Origin: UBA710 sp051655145 | GTDB taxonomy: Bacteria > Bacillota_I > Bacilli_A > Mycoplasmatales > Metamycoplasmataceae | Length of the DNA: 35,900 nucleotides | Direction: 5' to 3' | NCBI GenBank assembly: GCA_051655145.1 | Contig: JBOFZK010000052.1 | Coordinates: 1 to 35,900, forward strand | Shown here: one piece after another, positions 16,487 through 27,016 of the stretch | Layout: every line of letters starts with the position of its first letter | Position numbering within the stretch: the first letter of the stretch is position 1 | Made by a program: the position numbers and the translations under genes | The notes under the pieces: generated by a model | What the model was told of the DNA's origin: nothing | What the model saw: only the letters and a program-made list of their open reading frames with translations | Database searches by the model: none

Positions 16487-19400
16487 TTATGTTATTCTAT
16501 AATGTGCTGTTAATTCACGACTTGCACTGGCAGGATTATCTTTATCTCCAAAATAAGTACCAAAATGAGTTTTTATTATTATTTCACTCTTTGATTCATT
16601 AACTCTAATATTCATACGATTTAAATCGAATTGATTAGGAATAGAAAAGAATCTTAGATGAAGTATTCTATATAGCTCATTTTTATCTTGACTAGTTTTT
16701 AATATATTAATTTCAGATTGAGTTATTGGTTGAGGATCATTAGCAATAACTGTTATAGGTATAAAATTAACGGGTTGATTTGGAAGTACAAAAAGTAATT
16801 GAGAATTTATTGTATCAGTTGAACTACTAGCATTTCCAAATAATCAATTAGGAATTGTTTTTAGTATAATTTCACCGCCTCCACCACCATCATTTTTCTC
16901 TATAATATTACAAGTAAACTTATCAATATTTCAACTATTAACACCTGAAAAGAATTTAGAAAGTGCTTTTACTTTGTCAGGAGAGTTAGGCCCATTTATA
17001 TAAGTAACATCAGTATATGTTAATCCTGTATTAGGAGGAGCAATTGCAACAATATTTAAATGTTTACCATCACTGCTATCACTATCTAATTTATAAGCAA
17101 TAGATGATATTGTTGGTGTTCCTGGTGTTGTTGATGTTCCAAAAGCGAAACCTTGTTTTGCTTTCAAAGTAACTATTCTCTCATTAACTGAATATGTAAA
17201 ACGATCAAAATATGTAGAACTCATATACGTAAATAATTTTGTAATTATAGCAAGTTGTGCTTTTTTATTACTATCAGATGGTTGTTCATTTATAGTTGTG
17301 TTTTCTGCTTCAGATAAAAGTACATTAGGAGTTGGAACAAGATTAAATTTTTCTGTTTGTATAGTATAAGTATTTGAATTAATAGAATCATTGCCTGCAA
17401 AACTATATTCAGAATTAGTAATAGTTAATTTAACAATATTACCTTGTTCTATTGAAGAAGTAAAGTTTTTTTGTTTTTCTGCATCAATACCATTAAATAA
17501 TTTATTAAGTGTTAATAATTGAGTAGGAAGATCTGGTGATTCTAAGTTTAAGAAATCAGGTCCCTTTAGTATTGTACTACTTTTAGCAGTAATTCCCAAA
17601 TCAATAGTTGTAACTGTATAAGCATTTGAATCTATAAAGTTTTTATCAACAAAACTATAACCTGGTTTTGCAGTTAATTTTACCTTTTTATTTGTTTTAT
17701 CAAGTGAAATATCAAAATGAGTTTGTTTAGTATTATCAACTCCATCGAATAACTTTTTAAGAACTGCTAATTGTTTAGTAGCATCTGATCCTTCTATATC
17801 AATTAAATCAGATGCAGTAAGTTCTGGTTTTTCTTTAAGAGTAATTTGTAGATCAATAGTATAAACTAATGAATCTAAAGTTGGTTGATTATTAATTGTA
17901 TGATTAGCTATTGGTGTTAAAGTAACTTTTCTATTTGTTTTATCAATACTAATTGTAAATTTATTTAGGTTCGTTGAAACAAGACCTGTTCCTTGAAATA
18001 ATTTTTCAAGTGGATTTAATTTAGCTGGTACATCTTTCCCTTCTAGAATAGTAATATCTCCTTCAGTAATAAATATCGCACCTTGTTTAGCAGTAATCTC
18101 TAAGTTTATAGTTACTGTATAAGCAAGAGCAGCTAATGTTGTTCCACTTTCAAATGTATAACCTTCTTTTGCATTCAAAGTAACTATTTTATTATCACCA
18201 ACTACAATATCAAGATTTTTTATATTATTTGCATCAATATTATTAAACATTTTTTGAAGTGGTGATAATTTTGCATTAAGATCAGTTCCTTTTAATGCTT
18301 TCTCTTCATCTTCTGAAAGAGTTGCAGCTGTTGTATTTATAGTTATACTTATAAGAATTTTATAAGGATTTGAAACTAAGTCATTAGCTCCGCCTATTGT
18401 ATGATTTGCTATTGGTTTTAAAGTTACTGTTCTATTAGTTGTATTAGATTCAATAGTAAATTTACCAATATTATCAATTTTAAGATCTGCTCCTGCAAAT
18501 AATTTTTTAAGAGATAATAATTTATTATCATTATTATCTCCAGTTAAATTAGTAAGATCAGTTTCAGTAAGAATAATATTTCCTGTTTGTTTAGTTATAT
18601 CAAGATTTACAATAACAGGAGCTATTGTATAAGGATTTGATACTAATGAAGCCGCTCCTCCAATACTATATCCTTCAATTGGGGTTAAAGTTACTTTTCT
18701 ATTTCCAGTATCAACCGCTACTCCAAGTTTATCGATATTTTCTATTTTAAGATCTGCACCTTCAAATAGTTTATTAAGTGATTCTAATTTCTTAGCTTTA
18801 TCATTACCATTTAAATTATCAATATCAATTTGTAAAATAGTTAAGGTTCCTAATTTCGCAGTTATATTAAGACTTAAAGTATAAGCATCAGATGCGAAAG
18901 TATCGGTTCCATTTATAGAATATCCAGAAATTGGTTTTAATGTAACTATTCTATTAGTTGTATTAACTTCAATAGTAAAATTAGCAATTTTATCTATATC
19001 AGTTCCGCCAAATAATTTATTAAGTGCTGCTAGTTTATTAGCATCATTATTACCTCTTAAAGCAGTAATATCTGATTCCGTAATTGTAGGTGTTGGTTTT
19101 TTAGTAATAGTTAAACTTATAACTTCATTTTCATATTTATTTGAAGGTAATAAAGTTTTATTATCAATGGTGTATCCATTTTCAGCCATTAAAGAAACTA
19201 TTCTGTCATTTTTATTAACACTAATAGTAAATTTATCTTGATTTTCTTTTTTAAGATCTGCTCCTTGAAATAATTTTTGAAGAACAACTAATTGTTTAGC
19301 TTTATCTGTTGATTCTAAATCAGCAATTTCAGCTAATGAAAGAACAACTCCTGCTGGTTTAGCTGTAATTGTTAAATTAATAATAACCGGTGGAGTTGTT

Positions 19401-21082
19401 TCTAATGTATAGTTATTTGAAGTTATAGATTGTTCTGTTTTATTAAATATATAACCATCATTTGTCTTTAGAACAACAACTAAATTAGATTTATCAACGG
19501 TAATAGTAAATTTATTTAAATTTTCAGCTTTAAGATCAGCTCCTGTAAATAGTTTAGCAAGGGAAGCTAATTTTAAAGTTGGTTCTGTTCCTTCAAGGTT
19601 ATTAATATCTCTTTCACTAATAGTAATTGCTGATGTAATTTTAGTAATTGTTAAACTAATTGGTTCAACAGTATATGCATTTGATTTAAATTCTGCTGCA
19701 TTATTTATTGTATAACCGGTTTTTGCTTTTAAAGTAACGGTTTTTAGTGATGTATCAACAGCTACTGTAAAGTGAGGTTGATTTTCCGCTGCAATGCCTG
19801 CTCCTCCAAATAATTTTTTAAGTGCTACTAATTGAGCAGGAAGTTCTGTTCCGTTTAAAGCTGCAATATCAGCTGAAGCTAAAACTGGATTATTAAGTTT
19901 TGTAATAACAAGATTAATAGGTTGTGTAGATTCAATAGAAAAAATCTCTGATTCTAAAGTAGAACTTGATGGCGCAAAAATATAACCTTTATTTGCTGTT
20001 AAAGTAACTGTTCTTTTAATCTTATCAAGTTTAAATGTAATATGAGTAATATTAGTATTATCAATTCCGTTAAATAATTTTTTAAGAACTGGTAATTGAT
20101 CTGTAGGATTTGTCCCTTCCAAAATAGTGATATCTGAATCTAATAATTTTGGTGATTTAATTTGACTAATATTTAAAACAACATCAGTTGGGATAAGAGT
20201 ATAAGGAAGAGAATCTAGTGTTGGTTTTCCACTAATAGTGTAATCATTTTTTCCTGTTAAAGTAACTATTCTTTGGTTTGTATTAATAGATACACTGAAA
20301 TTAACCTGATTAGCCGATGTAAGATCAGAACCTTTAAATAATTTTAAAAGAACATTTAGTTGCATAGTTGCATTTGTTCCATTTAAAATGGATTCTTCTT
20401 CTTTTGTAAGTGAAGCTGCAGGAGTAATAGCGGTTATATTTAAGTTCTTTTCAACTGGTGGTAATTCTATTTCAAAAGCAGGTGCTGCTATTGTTTGAGC
20501 TCCTCCAAATGAAAATCCTTTATTCGCTGTTAGGCTTACAACATTAGAAGCACTTATTTCAACTTTAAAATTATTTTGGTTTTCTCTTGTAATTCCTGAA
20601 AATAATTTTTGAAGAACAGGAAGTTGTTTAGAAATATCTGCACTTTTTAGTTCATCAACTTCTTTTTGGGTTAATGTTTGTTTTTCATTTGCTTTAATTC
20701 CTAAATCTACAATTGCAGAAGGTAATAAAATATAAGGTGTTGAATCTAAACTAAGTTTTTTATTAATAGTAAATCCTTTATTTGCAACTAAAATAACTAT
20801 TCTTTTATTAGTATTAATTAAAATCCCGAAATTTTGTTGATTACTAGGATTTAAATCAACTCCTCCAAATAATTTATTAAGAACAATTAATTGTGATGGA
20901 TGATCTGTTCCTTTTAAAACTACAACATCTTCAGGTGTAAGACGAGGTTGAGTTTTAGCAGTAATAGTTAGATCGGTTGTATTAGAATCATTAGATTTAG
21001 AACAAGATATAGTAGTTAATAATGGCACAGCCATCGATATAGCAGTTAAAGTACCTATTGAAAGTAGTATTTTTTTATTCAT
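16487..21082 (-). CDS. Giant tandem-repeat surface lipoprotein (Lipoprotein_17-like)
   Basis: A 1531-aa lipoprotein. The signal peptide ends in the lipobox LTTISC with lipidated C27, so the rest is exported and anchored to the outer membrane face. Almost all of the mature part is about 17 tandem domains of 80-95 residues. Each begins with a short strand (LTITAK), then a helix with xLxGTD and LxxLxKLFxG, then FTIxVDxxNRxVTLxAxxGYTI and a last SNxYT strand. This resembles the mycoplasma domain called Lipoprotein_17 (variable surface protein). The repeats are divergent, not identical, so the array is old. The last two and a half domains are visible only with TGA as Trp. The start follows AGAGGGAAA, and a good promoter lies upstream. 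Likely adhesin or immune-exposed coat; function is inferred. Confidence 0.85.
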
Positions 21083-21116
21083 TTTCCCTCTTGTTTATAT
21101 TTTAATTTTATATATA

Positions 21117-21146
21117 ATTATAATATTTTTTATTTAAAATACTCAA
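21117..21146 (-). promoter_or_regulatory. Promoter of the repeat lipoprotein
   Basis: On minus, TTGAGT (21141-21146) and TATAAT (21117-21122) are 18 bases apart, one of the few clear -35/-10 pairs here. The ATG is 34 bases downstream of the -10 box. No homopolymer or dinucleotide run sits in the spacer. Confidence 0.6.
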
Positions 21147-21197
21147 TAACGTATTAAAAAATTATCTATTATTTAAATAATAAAAGGCAATAAAAAA

Positions 21198-21244
21198 CCA
21201 TTTTTTTATTGATTTTTTAGAAAGTAAAAACAATAAAAAAATGG
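21198..21244 (-). terminator. Long terminator that includes the tRNA-Ser CCA tail
   Basis: A 14-bp perfect stem (21198-21211 with 21231-21244) has inner TTTTTA/TAAAAA pairing in its 19-base loop, and T6 follows on minus. The first arm starts with the CCA of tRNA-Ser, so the tRNA end is part of the terminator. Confidence 0.8.
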
Positions 21245-21332
21245 CGGAGCAGAGAGGATTCGAACCTCCGCGGGGATTGCTCCCCCTACATCCTTAGCAG
21301 GGACGCCTCTTCGACCACTTGAGTACTACTCC
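21242..21332 (-). tRNA. tRNA-Ser (GCT)
   Basis: 91 bases with a long variable arm, acceptor GGAGTAG/CTGCTCC, anticodon loop CTGCTAA and encoded CCA. It starts only 16 bases after the mgtE stop with no clear promoter, so it may be cut from the mgtE transcript. Confidence 0.95.
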
Positions 21333-21348
21333 AATAGGAATACATTAA

Positions 21349-22766
21349 TTATATAATAAAACTCAAAAATAATATTGCAATTGAAAAGAAAATAAGAGTT
21401 GAAAGAGCATCGATTGATGTTGTTAAAATAGGAGAAGATAATACAGCTGGATCTTTTTTAAATTTTGATGCAAGTAATGGGATAGAAGAACCTGCAACTT
21501 TAGAAAGAAGAACAGCTATTAAAAGGGCTAAAGAAGAAGCAAAAGAAATCATTGAAATTTGTGCTGGGTCTTTTATAATATCGCCTGTAATTGAAAAATA
21601 AATAAGTAATCTTAAAAAATTAGTTACCATAAGAGCACTTCCTATATAAAAACCAACTAATGATTCTTTAAGAATAATTTTTGAATTTTTAACCTTTGCA
21701 GTTTCTCCTAATGCAATTGATCTTGTAACAGTTGTCGCGGACTGGGAACCAGAATTACCAGCAACACCTGAAATAACAGGAATAAGAGAAACGATAATTG
21801 TAGATAAGCTTGCATTAGCAAATTGATTTGTAGCTAGCTCAGTAAAGTGTTCTATTATTATTTGTGAAAATGTTGATGAGATCATTAAAATAACTAATCA
21901 AAATAATCTTGATTTTATAATTGAAAAAATACTTCTTTTAACATAAGGAACAGATATTTCATCTTCATCTGCCATAATCCCCACATTTTTATAAATATCT
22001 TCAGTAGCTTCAATATTTAAAATATCTATCATATCATCATAGGTTAACATCCCTAAAACTACTCCTTTAGAATCAACTACTGGAAGAACAGATAAATGTT
22101 CGTTTGCAAAGATAAGAGATGCTTCTTCTTTATCTTGGTTGGTGTTAAGAGTCGAAGCTGGGACCATTTTGTTTTTAACTAAAGATCTAGGATTAGAAAA
22201 AACAATATCTTCGAAATGAACATATCCAAGAAATCTTTTCTTATTATCAACTACGAAAAAAATTTGTGATATTTCAGATTGTTCTCTTTTTGCTTTTATT
22301 TTTTCAAGAGCTTGTTTATTGGTTTCTTTTTCATTTAATAAAATAATATCAACAGACATTATAGAACCGATTTGATTTTCTTTATATTTAAGAATTTCAT
22401 TTATTTTTTTTCTAGTGCTAACATCCACTGATGAAAGAATTATTGATGAAACATCACTTGGTAATTCATCAATAATATCGGCAACTTCATCGGTATATAA
22501 TTCATTAATAATTTCAGAAATTTCTTTCTTAGTTAAATTGGAAATGATTTCTTTTTGCATATCCTCATCTAAATAAGAAAAAATTTCAGAAGATGTATCT
22601 GTTTCTAAAAATCTAAAAAATAGTATTGCATCTGGAATTGAATTATTATAAAGCTCATTAAAAAAATCAATTTTTTCAGTTATAGTAAATGATGAAATTA
22701 ACTCTCTTATTTTTAATATTTTTTTTCTTTAATAAGAAGCATTACTTCTGTCATATTTGTTTCCAT
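21349..22766 (-). CDS. mgtE: Mg2+ transporter MgtE, with a 5' frameshift in an A8 run
   Basis: A magnesium channel/transporter with a cytosolic N domain, paired CBS domains (GSIMSVDIILL... and VPASTLNTNQDKEEA...), and a C-terminal membrane domain with about five helices that keeps SGVAGNSGSQSATT, the form of the GNxGxQ motif. TGA at 21898 is a Trp codon. The natural start is the ATG at 22766 after AAAAAAGGAGC, but that frame stops after 17 codons (TAA at 22713). The main frame has a stop at 22729 and no ATG, GTG or TTG until 22560. One extra A in the A8 tract (22719-22726) would join them into a normal 472-aa protein. So it is off, corrected by slippage, or a sequencing error. Confidence 0.85.
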
Positions 22767-22801
22767 AATAAAGCTCCTTTTTTGGTTTTAAATTTTAGAT
22801 T

Positions 22802-23401
22802 TTAATCATTGATAAATGAAATTAATTTTTCTTGAAAATTAGAAATTTCTACTGGATAAAAAATTGAATTTTTAGCTATTGTAATAAATCCTGTTTCTTC
22901 TGAAACAACTATAGTTGTAGCATCACAAATTTCACTTATTCCCATAGCTGCTCTATGTCTAGCTCCATATTTATTATTTATTGATTTTTTAGTTATTTTA
23001 AAATATGTTGCTGCATAAACAATTTTATTATCTTTTATTATAATTGCTCCATCATGAAGAGGTGATTTTTTATTAAAAATAGAAATTATTAATGAAGAAG
23101 AAATACTTGCATTTATTTTAATTCCATCCGTTCTTAAATTTTCGATATTATCATTATTTTCAATAGTGATAATTGCTCCTGTTTTTGTTTTTGAAAGAAA
23201 TTCAACAGATTCTTTTAATTGATAAATTAATCTTATTTTTGAAGAGATTTCTAATGAATTGGTTGTTTTTTTATTTGCAACCTTCTTTTTAAAATTAACA
23301 AAAAAAGGAATTAAAAGAATAATGAAACACATTATTACTACACTTAATATAATGACTATTAATATTAAAAACACAATTTGATTATTAGTAAAAAAATCCA
23401 T
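22802..23401 (-). CDS. cdaM: Diadenylate cyclase CdaM (c-di-AMP synthase)
   Basis: A 199-aa membrane-bound enzyme that makes cyclic di-AMP from two ATP. The DAC domain shows the catalytic D117-G-A in SPLHDGAIII and the ATP-binding R148-H-R150 in YGARHRAAMG, both intact. A single long hydrophobic stretch (residues 8-35) replaces the three helices of CdaA, as in the mycoplasma CdaM form. The start follows AAGGAGGAATAA, one of the best ribosome sites in the window. It lies between a Lys-rich anchored protein (34-base gap) and mgtE (35-base gap), an operon joining an ion-homeostasis second messenger with a Mg2+ carrier. No phosphodiesterase is seen in the window. Confidence 0.93.
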   Translation of the reverse strand: MDFFTNNQIVFLILIVIILSVVIMCFIILLIPFFVNFKKKVANKKTTNSLEISSKIRLIYQLKESVEFLSKTKTGAIITIENNDNIENLRTDGIKINASISSSLIISIFNKKSPLHDGAIIIKDNKIVYAATYFKITKKSINNKYGARHRAAMGISEICDATTIVVSEETGFITIAKNSIFYPVEISNFQEKLISFIND

Positions 23402-23435
23402 TTATTCCTCCTTTTTTAATGTTGTTTTTATTTTC

Positions 23436-24848
23436 TTATAATGTTGATAATAAAAATAAAATGAATATTGCTATACTTGCTATTAATATTATTGAAGAAA
23501 ATACAATAATAACTATATAAAGAGCAATTTTTGATTTAACTTTTTTATTTTTTTCTTCAGTAATTAAATCATTTTTATTATTCATTAATAAAACACTATC
23601 TTTTTCTAAAACTTCTTTTATTTTATCGGTTGAATGATTTTTGGTTGGTAAAATATTTTCGTTAGTAGTGATATTTATTTCTTCTGTTTTTTCAATGTTC
23701 ATTGAATTATTTTTAACCATTACAGGTTCTTCTTCTGTTTCTTCAGAAAAACTTACAAATTCATTAACTTCTAAACTTTCTAAATCAGTTTCTATAGTTT
23801 TTTCTTTTTCTAAAATTTCATTTGAAATATTTACTACTTCTTTAGTATCTTCAACAAATGGAATAGGTTGTTCAACAGGATCTGATTTAACATCATGTTC
23901 ATCTAAAAGATGAAAGAAATCTTCATTAGTTAATTCTTGATTATCAATTTTATTAATAGTATTTTCTACAACATGATTAATAACATTTTCAATTACTTTT
24001 TCTTCTTGTGTATTTAAATGATTAGTATTATAATTATCTTCTTGCATTTTTACTGCATCAATATTTTCTAAATCAAAAAGTGTTGTATTTGTTGAAGTTG
24101 ATGACATATCATCATGTGAAGATAAATCAATAATTTGAGATTCAAACATATTTTCATCGTTTTCATCTTTTTGCACTTCATTTCTTGGACCTGATTGATT
24201 AACTAATAAATCATCAAGAATTTGAGTATAACTAAAATCATTATTATAATTTACTTTTTCTTCAGGTTTTTTTTCAACTGGTTTTACAATTTCTTCTTGA
24301 ATTGGAATTATTGTTTCTTGTTTTGGTTCTTCTTTTTTAGGAGCTTTTTTAGCTCTTTTTTTTGGAGAAGCTTTTTTAGGTTTTTTTGTTTCTTTTTTTA
24401 CTGCTTCTTTTTTAACTTCTTCTTTTTCAGGAGCTTTTTTTACTTCTTCTTTTTTAGGATCTTTTTTAACTGCTTTTTTCTTAGGAGATTTTTTAACTTC
24501 TTTTTTCTCAGGAGCTTTTTTTACTTCTTTTTTCTCAGGAGCTTTTTTCTCAGCTTCTTTATTTTTATTAGCATATGCTTTATCAAAATTTTCTATAGTA
24601 GTAAATTCATCATAAGCCATTTTGGACATTATTGTTTTACCAAAAGCTTTACTACTTGATGACTGAATTCTTAAAGTTGCTGCTTTTTTTAAAGCTTTAA
24701 AATAGTCAATAGCTTCAGCTTGAGTAGAAAATTTTCTATATCAAGTTTTTTTATCTTCGATTACTTTTCATTCTTTTTGACCACTATCATTAATAAACCA
24801 AACAGCTGAGTATTTTGAATATTCTGGTTCTATATTTGTTTTTTTCAT
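23436..24848 (-). CDS. Lys-rich cytosolic protein with C-terminal membrane anchor
   Basis: A 470-aa protein in four parts. Residues 1-70 form a small domain (KYSAVWFINDSGQKEWKVI, then KFSTQAEAIDYFKAL) that recalls DUF2188. Residues 97-175 are tandem, highly basic repeats built on KKAPEKKEV, like a histone H1 tail. About 180-430 is a long acidic, low-complexity region. The end is a single hydrophobic helix (about 438-465) with only a few residues after it, so it is tail-anchored with the bulk in the cytosol. TGA Trp codons at the 5' end extend the gene well before the ATG at 24629; the start at 24848 follows AGGGGATTT. It is the first gene of the cdaM-mgtE unit. A nucleoid-to-membrane tether is one possible role, unproven. 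Confidence 0.75.
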
Positions 24849-24967
24849 AAATCCCCTAGATATAATGTATAAATAATTTATTTATAATTATTATATATAT
24901 AATAAAAAAAAATAATAAATATTTAATAAAAAAATATGAAATTCGTTGGTATAAATGAAATTATATA

Positions 24968-25053
24968 TGGTGCCCGAGACTGGACTTGAACCAGCACGGC
25001 CATACGGCCTGGGGATTTTAAGTCCCCTATGTCTACCATTTCATCACTCGGGC
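24968..25053 (-). tRNA. tRNA-Leu (TAA)
   Basis: 86 bases, class II, acceptor GCCCGAG/CTCGGGC, anticodon loop CTTAAAA between GGGGA and TCCCC, CCA encoded. The 119 bases between it and the 470-aa gene are AT-only, with TATAAT-like strings on minus. Confidence 0.95.
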
Positions 25054-25074
25054 GTTTTTTGATTTAATTATTTT

Positions 25075-25080
25075 ATTATA
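25075..25080 (-). promoter_or_regulatory. -10 box of tRNA-Leu
   Basis: TATAAT on minus ends 21 bases before the tRNA 5' end. No -35 box is evident. Confidence 0.45.
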
Positions 25081-25118
25081 CAAAAAAATTATTGTGTTTT
25101 TAATATTTTATAAAGTAA

Positions 25119-25124
25119 TATAAT
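25119..25124 (+). promoter_or_regulatory. -10 box of ldh
   Basis: TATAAT lies 27 bases before the ldh ATG, leaving a short leader that carries the AAGGAG ribosome site. Confidence 0.5.
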
Positions 25125-25151
25125 TTAAAATAAAAAAATACAAGGAGATTT

Positions 25152-26099
25152 ATGAAAAAAAGAAAGATTATTTTAGTAGGAGCGGGGGCTGTAGGAACAT
25201 CATTTATGTATTCAGCAATGAATAGAGACATTGCAAATGATTACGGAATTATTGATGTTAATGAGAAAAATGCTGAAGGACAAGTATTAGATTTTGAAGA
25301 TGGAATTGCTTTTTCTGCTTGACCATTTAATGTTTTTAAAGCAACATATAAAGACTGTAAAGACGCAGATATTATTGTAATTACTGCAGGTAGACCACAA
25401 CTTCCAGGAGAAACAAGACTTAATATGGTTGAAGGAAATGCTTTAATAATGAAAGATATAGCATTAAATATTAAGAAATCTGGTTTTAAAGGAATAACAG
25501 TAATAGCATCAAATCCAGTTGATGTTTTAACATATGTATACCAAGAAGTAACAGGATTTGAAAAATCAAAAGTTATAAGTTCAGGTACATCACTTGATTC
25601 AGCAAGATTAAAAAGAGCTTTATCAACTGAACTTAATATTTCTCCACAATCTATTATTGCATATGTTTTAGGAGAACATGGAGATTCTTCAATTTCTGTA
25701 TTTTCATCTGTTTCAGTTAACGGAAAACCACTTAGTGCTTTTGAAAAAGAAGGAAAAATTGATCCTAAAAAATATCCATCTATTCATGAAGGTGTTTGAA
25801 AAAAAGCATATGAAATTATTGAAAGAAAAAGAGCAACTTTTTACGGAATTGGTGTTTGTTTAGCTAATATTTGTGAAAATATTTTAAAAGATACTAAAAA
25901 TGTTATTCCAGTAGGAGCATTTTTAAATGGTGAATTTAAAAATAAAGATGTTTATACAGGTGTTCCTGCTATTATAGGAATTGATGGAATAGAAAGTATT
26001 GTTGAAATTCCTTTAAACGCAGAAGAACAAAAACATTTTGATCAATCTGTTAAAACATTAAAAGAAGTTATTCAAAAAGCTAAAAAAGCTATTGCTTAA
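25152..26099 (+). CDS. ldh: L-lactate dehydrogenase
   Basis: A 315-aa NAD-dependent enzyme reducing pyruvate to L-lactate to regenerate NAD+ in fermentation. The Rossmann motif GAGAVGT spans residues 10-16. The substrate loop AGRPQLPGETR has Q83, marking lactate and not malate specificity, with R89 following. The catalytic pair is H176 in LGEHGDSS and D149 in SLDSARLK. Two TGA Trp codons lie inside. The start follows CAAGGAGATTT. It is a lone gene with its own -10 box and a strong bidirectional terminator, typical of a highly expressed glycolytic gene. Its presence shows sugar fermentation in this organism. Confidence 0.96.
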
Positions 26100-26128
26100 T
26101 TAATTAAATTAAAAATAAATAAAAATAA

Positions 26129-26157
26129 AAAGAATAATTTTAGATTATTCTTTTTTT
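26129..26157. terminator. Bidirectional terminator between ldh and fmt
   Basis: AAAGAATAAT pairs with ATTATTCTTT around TTTAG, followed by a T run on plus and TTTTTATTTTTATTT on minus. The end of fmt lies inside the hairpin. Confidence 0.8.
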
Positions 26158-26970
26158 CTTTCCTTCGAATTGAAATTCATATGCAAAAAGCGGTTTATCT
26201 AATGATTCTATTTTTAAAGAATCTTTTTTGTCTTCATATCCTAAATTAAAAATTTTAATTCTTTTATTATTTTGAAAAATATAACAACCAGGATTAGGAT
26301 TAAACGCTCTTACTTTATTAATCATTTTAATTGAATCATCTTTTTCTAAAAAAGCTTCTTCTTTTGAAAGTTTTGGAGCAATAGAAACCAAATCCTCATT
26401 TTGAATTTCCTCTTCAAAATTATTATTATAAAAATTAATTAATCAATCATTAATTAATATATTAATTTCTTTAGCCATTTTCAAAAATAATATTCCAGAT
26501 GTTTCAGAATTATCAATAGGTATTTCTTTTTTAAAAATTATATTTCCTGCATCCATTTTATTAACCATATATATTAAAGAAATACCAGTTATTTTTTCAT
26601 CATTCATAATCGCTCTTTGAATTGGTGCTGCTCCCCTATATTTAGGTAATAATGAGCAATGAATATTAAGAAATTTTTTTCTCTCTAAAGTAAGTATTTT
26701 TTCTGGTATGTATTGGCCATAAGCTAATGTTAAAAATATATCAAAATCTGTATTTTTAAGAAAATCATATATATCAATAATTTTATTAGGTTGCAAAAGA
26801 AGAATATTAAATTCTTGAGCTAGCTTTTTAACAGGTTGAGGAGAAATTTTTTTCCCTCTGCCGGTTTCTTTGTCTGGTTGACAAATAATTGCTACAACTT
26901 CATTTTTAAGTAATATATTTTTAAAAACTTCATAAGAAATTTCTGGTGTTCCTGCTAATATTAATTTCAC
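26140..26970 (-). CDS. fmt: Methionyl-tRNA formyltransferase
   Basis: A 276-aa enzyme that formylates Met on the initiator tRNA using 10-formyl-THF. The catalytic set is N102-I-H104 before CSLLPKYRGAAPIQ and D140 in MDAG, all kept. The C-terminal OB-fold domain is joined through a TGA Trp codon at 26443. It is shorter than most Fmt proteins (about 310 aa), mostly in the C-terminal domain. The start is GTG at 26970: TATAAT lies 6 bases upstream with no ribosome site, so the mRNA should be leaderless with a GTG start. The overlapping ATG two bases upstream is in another frame. It is divergent from the FKBP-grpE gene. Confidence 0.93.
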
Positions 26971-26976
26971 ATGTTA

Positions 26977-26982
26977 ATTATA
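26977..26982 (-). promoter_or_regulatory. -10 box of fmt (leaderless)
   Basis: TATAAT on minus ends 6 bases before the GTG start at 26970. It shares a 46-base divergent gap with the -10 box of the grpE gene. Confidence 0.5.
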
Positions 26983-27001
26983 ATATATATTTAATTTTGT
27001 A

Positions 27002-27007
27002 TATAAT
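27002..27007 (+). promoter_or_regulatory. -10 box of the FKBP-grpE gene (nearly leaderless)
   Basis: TATAAT ends 9 bases before the ATG at 27017; the bases between hold no purine-rich ribosome site. Confidence 0.5.
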
Positions 27008-27016
27008 AATTAGAAT

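Noticed and set aside
16487..21082. CRISPR-like or DNA-level tandem repeat
   Set aside because: The repetition is at protein level within one frame; DNA copies are too divergent and there are no spacers.
24222..24659. 145-codon Phe-rich plus-strand frame
   Set aside because: It is the antisense of the Lys-rich repeats of the 470-aa protein; AAA/AAG runs become TTT/CTT.
26929..27016. CIRCE heat-shock operator before grpE
   Set aside because: I looked for TTAGCACTC-N9-GAGTGCTAA and saw no such inverted repeat in the 46-base divergent gap.
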